The notes beneath the pieces are model-generated. The model saw nothing but the letters and a program-made list of their open reading frames with translations. It was not told the origin of the DNA and made no database searches. From Candidatus Berkelbacteria bacterium (lineage in GTDB: Bacteria > Patescibacteriota > UBA1384 > VFKW01), in the NCBI GenBank assembly GCA_009885355.1, contig VFKW01000123.1, positions 1 through 7,164 on the forward strand: a DNA stretch of 7,164 nt, written 5' to 3'. Shown here in pieces: positions 5,310-7,164 of this stretch (position 1 is its first letter; the number at the start of each line of letters is the position of its first letter). Made by a program: the position numbers and the translations under genes.

Positions 5310-5945
5310 ATGTTTAAAAAAATTGTCATTTATATTACTTATATAGTAGTAATCCTGTTCGCACTACTAGCTATCTCCTCAAAGCTTAGTATTGGTGGAT
5401 TTAAGTTGTTGGTTGTAAAATCCGGCTCTATGGAACCTGCTATCAAGACAGGCTCCATGATAGTCGACAAGAGTTCTGAAAAATACAATGTTGGCGATAT
5501 TATTACCTTTAAGGATAAAGAAAAGCCGTCTGAAACCACAACTCATAGGATTGCCGATATAAAATATCAAGACAATAAACCACTTTTCACAACAAAAGGC
5601 GACGCCAATGATACGCCTGACGCCGGCCAAGTCGATTCAAGTCGAATTGTAGGCAAGGTCGTGCTGGCTATTCCATACTTTGGGTATGTAACAGCATTCG
5701 CCCGCAGTCTTTTGGGTCTTATCATCCTCATTATTATTCCGGCCACAATCATCGTCTATGAAGAAATGAAAAAAATTCATCACGAAACTAAGCATATTGT
5801 CAGACGCCGAAAAGAGAAAAAGGCTACAACCAAACAGAAAAAAGAAAAAATTGAAGAAATCATAAATACAGATCCATTCAGCCCCGCAACAACAGTATTA
5901 AAACACGAAAATGACCTTATTGTTCGAAAAAAACGACGGCTATGA
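5310..5945 (+). CDS. sipW: SipW-type signal peptidase I (Ser/His class) with a long basic C-terminal tail
   Basis: 211 residues. Membrane segment 1 spans about residues 5-22; the extracytoplasmic catalytic domain has SGSMEP with the catalytic Ser40, and TTHRI with His79, the His that replaces the usual Lys in ER/archaeal/SipW-type peptidases. TKGDANDTPD (95-104) and the IVGKVVLAIPYFGYV box (113-127) complete the family motifs. Membrane segment 2 is about 132-149. The last 62 residues form a cytoplasmic, Lys/Arg-rich tail (HHETKHIVRRRKEKK, ending VRKKRRL) that I do not recognise. SipW cuts TasA-class preproteins, and both preceding genes have the matching signal peptides, so it is almost certainly their processing enzyme. 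The ribosome site is weak (AAAAGAG), unlike the AGGAG of its neighbours, consistent with lower expression. Symbol given by family, not proven orthology. Confidence 0.92.
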   Translation: MFKKIVIYITYIVVILFALLAISSKLSIGGFKLLVVKSGSMEPAIKTGSMIVDKSSEKYNVGDIITFKDKEKPSETTTHRIADIKYQDNKPLFTTKGDANDTPDAGQVDSSRIVGKVVLAIPYFGYVTAFARSLLGLIILIIIPATIIVYEEMKKIHHETKHIVRRRKEKKATTKQKKEKIEEIINTDPFSPATTVLKHENDLIVRKKRRL

Positions 5946-5978
5946 TATGACATATAATAGCCGCCCCCTAATCTAATT

Positions 5979-6083
5979 ATGGATCAAATAATCGAAGAAT
6001 CCTATACTAAGGACATTTGGGGAAATGATCTGCAGAAATATAAAGAAACGCAAAAAATCAATTGTAATTCAACAAAAGCCTAA
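5979..6083 (+). CDS. Tiny ORF running into repeat D (uncertain, possibly truncated)
   Basis: 34 codons beginning MDQIIEESYTKDIWGND and ending NSTKA. The last codons and TAA stop lie at the edge of repeat D (AAAAGCCTAATTTCCAGG, also found at the right end of copy B). There is no SD; a TATAAT (5953-5958) lies 20 bp upstream of the ATG, without a clear -35. The composition is protein-like (acidic then Lys-rich) but I recognise no family. It may be the start of a gene cut by the repeat, or noise. Apart from this and repeat D, 5946-6205 has no other supported feature and no terminator for the operon. Confidence 0.25.
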   Translation: MDQIIEESYTKDIWGNDLQKYKETQKINCNSTKA

Positions 6084-6195
6084 TTTCCAGGGTAAAAGAG
6101 AATCGTCCCCTCCAATAGAATATGTCATTTAGTGGGCGATCGCCTACTAAATGACATGGGGGTTTTGTGAATGGAGGTGGGGAAGAGAAACGTTG
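6081..6195. repeat. Dispersed repeat family, copy D (short form)
   Basis: The inverted end GGGTAAAAGAGAATCGTCCC (6090-6109) is followed by the palindrome (6122-6157) and a short right arm GGGGGTTTTGTGAATGGAGG ending GGGGAAGAG. The order (inward end, palindrome, TTTTG-GAATGG arm) matches the inner part of copies A to C without the 130-bp left unit. It lies between the secretion operon and the HD gene. Confidence 0.75.
6122..6157. repeat. 36-bp palindrome of copy D
   Basis: ATGTCATTTAGTGGGCGA and TCGCCTACTAAATGACAT. The outer arm is the same as in B and C; the inner arm differs with compensating changes. One G-T pair remains. The centre is GCGATCGC. Confidence 0.9.
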
Positions 6196-6205
6196 ACTAA
6201 TCCTT

Positions 6206-6778
6206 TCAGAGTTGACTTAATTTATCTTCTAAACCGTGAAGTTCTTGGGCTAATGGACTCTCTGGCCATTTATCAATCAATGCGGCGATAGTGGCCAAGT
6301 AATTTTCTATGATTTTCTCTTTTGGTGCGTGGAATCTCGTAAAGATCTCCTCGCCTTCATTTCTATAGTTATCGATCAAATCAGTCATATTGCTAATTAT
6401 ATCAGCCGACTTCATCAATACGGAATCGTGTGAAAATGATTTTATATGTTCTCTGGCTTGCTTTTTTCTCTCTTCCCAAGGCAAGCTTTTGTCAGTTTCC
6501 GTAACATCCAAAACCAACTGAGCTACATTTTTACCAAAGCGCTCTTCGAGCATCTCAAAAGTTACTTTTCTTTGGGAAATACTGTCTTCTATTGTGTCAT
6601 GTAAGATTCCCGCACAAACTACATCGTCACTCGCGTGCACAGATGCCAAAATTATCCCGACAGTCAGAGGATGCGTGATATATGGAATATCTCTGCCCTT
6701 GCGCTTTTGTTTTTGATAAACCTCGTGAGTTTTGGTCGCAAATTTGATCGCTTTTTGTATCTTGTTGATATTATTCAT
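6206..6778 (-). CDS. Stand-alone HD-domain hydrolase, RelA/SpoT hydrolase (Mesh1/SAH) type
   Basis: 190 residues, about the size of single-domain small alarmone hydrolases. Metal-binding and catalytic motifs of the RelA/SpoT HD domain appear in order: THPLTVG with His36, ILHDTIEDS with His60-Asp61 and Glu64-Asp65, FGKNVAQLVLDVTETDK (81-97), and KSADIISN (123-130) with Asp126. No synthetase or TGS domain is present. The family removes the 3' pyrophosphate of (p)ppGpp with Mn2+; related HD proteins act on other nucleotides such as NADPH, so the substrate is inferred. AAAGAGG lies 4 bp before the ATG. It is a single minus-strand gene between repeats D and E, convergent with the secretion operon. 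No synthetase partner lies in the window, so it is not shown to be a toxin-antitoxin pair. Confidence 0.85.
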   Translation of the reverse strand: MNNINKIQKAIKFATKTHEVYQKQKRKGRDIPYITHPLTVGIILASVHASDDVVCAGILHDTIEDSISQRKVTFEMLEERFGKNVAQLVLDVTETDKSLPWEERKKQAREHIKSFSHDSVLMKSADIISNMTDLIDNYRNEGEEIFTRFHAPKEKIIENYLATIAALIDKWPESPLAQELHGLEDKLSQL

Positions 6779-6830
6779 AGAGCCTCTTTAAAAATATTAT
6801 TTATACATATTTTTTCATCATCCTGATGAT

Positions 6831-6858
6831 TTTATATCTCAATTCAATCTTATCACAA
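6831..6858 (-). promoter_or_regulatory. Candidate promoter for the HD hydrolase
   Basis: Minus strand: TTGTGA (6858-6853), 16-bp spacer, TATAAA (6836-6831), giving a leader of about 45 nt. A short palindrome ATCATCCTGATGAT (6817-6830) lies just downstream at the expected transcription start and could be a small operator. The boxes are imperfect. Confidence 0.4.
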
Positions 6859-6867
6859 TTCAGATCA

Positions 6868-6883
6868 TCCACCAGCCGGCGGA
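6868..6883. repeat. GC-rich imperfect palindrome TCCACCAGCCGGCGGA
   Basis: A GC-rich island in AT-rich surroundings that pairs with itself at most positions and abuts the left end of repeat E. It resembles short TCCGCCAGCTGGCGGA-like palindromes that I recall being dispersed in some Patescibacteria genomes; only one copy is here. Confidence 0.3.
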
Positions 6884-7033
6884 GGTAAAGAGAACCGTCA
6901 CCTGAAGATTGGGGAATTTGGGGAATTTTTTGAATTTGGAGGTTGGGGTTAGGGTTGATATTAGAATATGTCATTTAGTGGGCGATCGCCCACTAAATGA
7001 CATGGGAGTTTTGTAAATGGAGATGGGGGAAAA
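6884..7033. repeat. Dispersed repeat family, copy E
   Basis: The inverted end GGTAAAGAGAACCGTCACCT (6884-6903) is followed by a G-rich stretch built on GGGGAATTTGGGGAATTTTT, then the palindrome (6968-7003) and a right arm GGGAGTTTTGTAAATGGAGA closely matching copy D. The right end meets the broken HsdR sequence at about 7033. Confidence 0.75.
6968..7003. repeat. 36-bp perfect palindrome of copy E
   Basis: ATGTCATTTAGTGGGCGA and its exact reverse complement: 18 perfect pairs with no spacer, centred on GCGATCGC. It differs from copy D by one base, which converts D's G-T pair to G-C. Confidence 0.93.
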
Positions 7034-7034
7034 G

Positions 7035-7164
7035 AATTTTGTCTTCGGTAATATGTAATTCCTAAAGAACCTTTGATCCTTCAATTTCGCCCCAGCCACT
7101 TTCTTTTAGCTTGGGATCAATATATTCGGCTCTTGTTTCTGCTTCATTCATAATCTTATCTTCC
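7035..7164 (-). pseudogene. hsdR: Broken N-terminus of a type I restriction subunit (HsdR)
   Basis: On the minus strand an ATG at 7151 opens NEAETRAEYIDPKLKESGWG and EIEGSKVL, the characteristic N-terminus of type I restriction endonuclease R subunits (xxEAxTRxxxIDPxLxxxGWxxxEGSxV). A TAG stop (7064-7062) interrupts after 29 codons, yet the same frame continues with ELHITEDKIL, resembling the next segment of the family (RExxITxGKI), until repeat E takes over. The normal protein is many hundreds of residues, so this is a dead fragment ended first by a nonsense change and then by the repeat. The frame also stays open from the ATG to the window edge (EDKI), so an upstream start is possible. No HsdM or HsdS is in the window. 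Confidence 0.75.

Noticed and set aside
5339..5752. Minus-strand ORFs of 61 to 83 codons within the peptidase gene
   Set aside because: They lie wholly inside a gene with clear catalytic motifs and carry no motifs of their own.
5937..5960. TGA recoded as glycine (some Patescibacteria)
   Set aside because: All major genes are complete without in-frame TGA, and reading through the TGA of the peptidase and HD genes adds nothing recognisable. The standard code suffices.
2074..7003. Palindromes as a CRISPR array
   Set aside because: The 36-bp units are kilobases apart, with genes between them and no regular spacers or cas genes.

Overview
The window is AT-rich DNA (GC roughly one third by eye). 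It holds short, single-purpose gene cassettes separated by copies of one dispersed repeat family. No ribosomal RNA, tRNA or core housekeeping gene is visible, so placement rests on gene content. SipW-type signal peptidase with TasA/CalY-like substrates, stand-alone Fic proteins, a strong extended -10 promoter that predicts a leaderless message, and repeats with RAYT/REP-like ends would suit a small-genome bacterium of the Patescibacteria (CPR) type or a low-GC Gram-positive. This is inference. Complete reading frames and TAA/TGA stops fit the standard bacterial code.

Layout, left to right: (1) 3-92, the C-terminal tail of a possible IS630-like transposase. (2) 166-374, a small segment bounded by 16-bp inverted repeats. 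(3) Repeat A, 417-760. (4) 771-1876, a winged-helix Fic protein with Gln in place of the catalytic His, preceded by a three-half-site operator and a leaderless promoter. (5) Repeat B, 1921-2265. (6) 2393-3461, a possible ATPase remnant, then a canonical Fic protein on the minus strand with its own promoter and a 15-bp inverted-repeat operator. (7) Repeat C, 3475-3822. (8) 3854-5945, a three-gene operon of two SipW-class secreted TasA-like proteins and the SipW-type signal peptidase expected to process them. (9) 5979-6083, a tiny ORF running into repeat D (6081-6195). (10) 6206-6858, a stand-alone HD hydrolase resembling the ppGpp-hydrolase half of RelA/SpoT, minus strand. (11) Repeat E, 6884-7033. 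(12) 7035-7164, the broken N-terminus of a type I restriction subunit HsdR, minus strand.

The most striking feature is architectural: every cassette is bracketed by one member of the same repeat family (A, Fic-1, B, Fic-2, C, tasA/sipW, D, HD, E, hsdR remnant). Four of the five copies carry a 36-bp palindrome with an invariant outer arm and an inner arm that differs between copies by compensatory changes, so a hairpin is being conserved rather than a sequence. The repeat ends match the general look of REP sequences mobilised by Y1 (RAYT) transposases, but no such transposase is in the window. Broken genes at the edges (transposase tail, HsdR, possible ATPase) fit a plastic accessory region.

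The three-gene secretion operon is the only evident multi-gene pathway: two fibre or matrix-type proteins pass through the Sec channel, are cut by the SipW-type peptidase and probably assemble outside the cell. The two Fic proteins, each with a DNA-binding-like domain and an operator-like inverted repeat at its promoter, look like independent self-regulated units.
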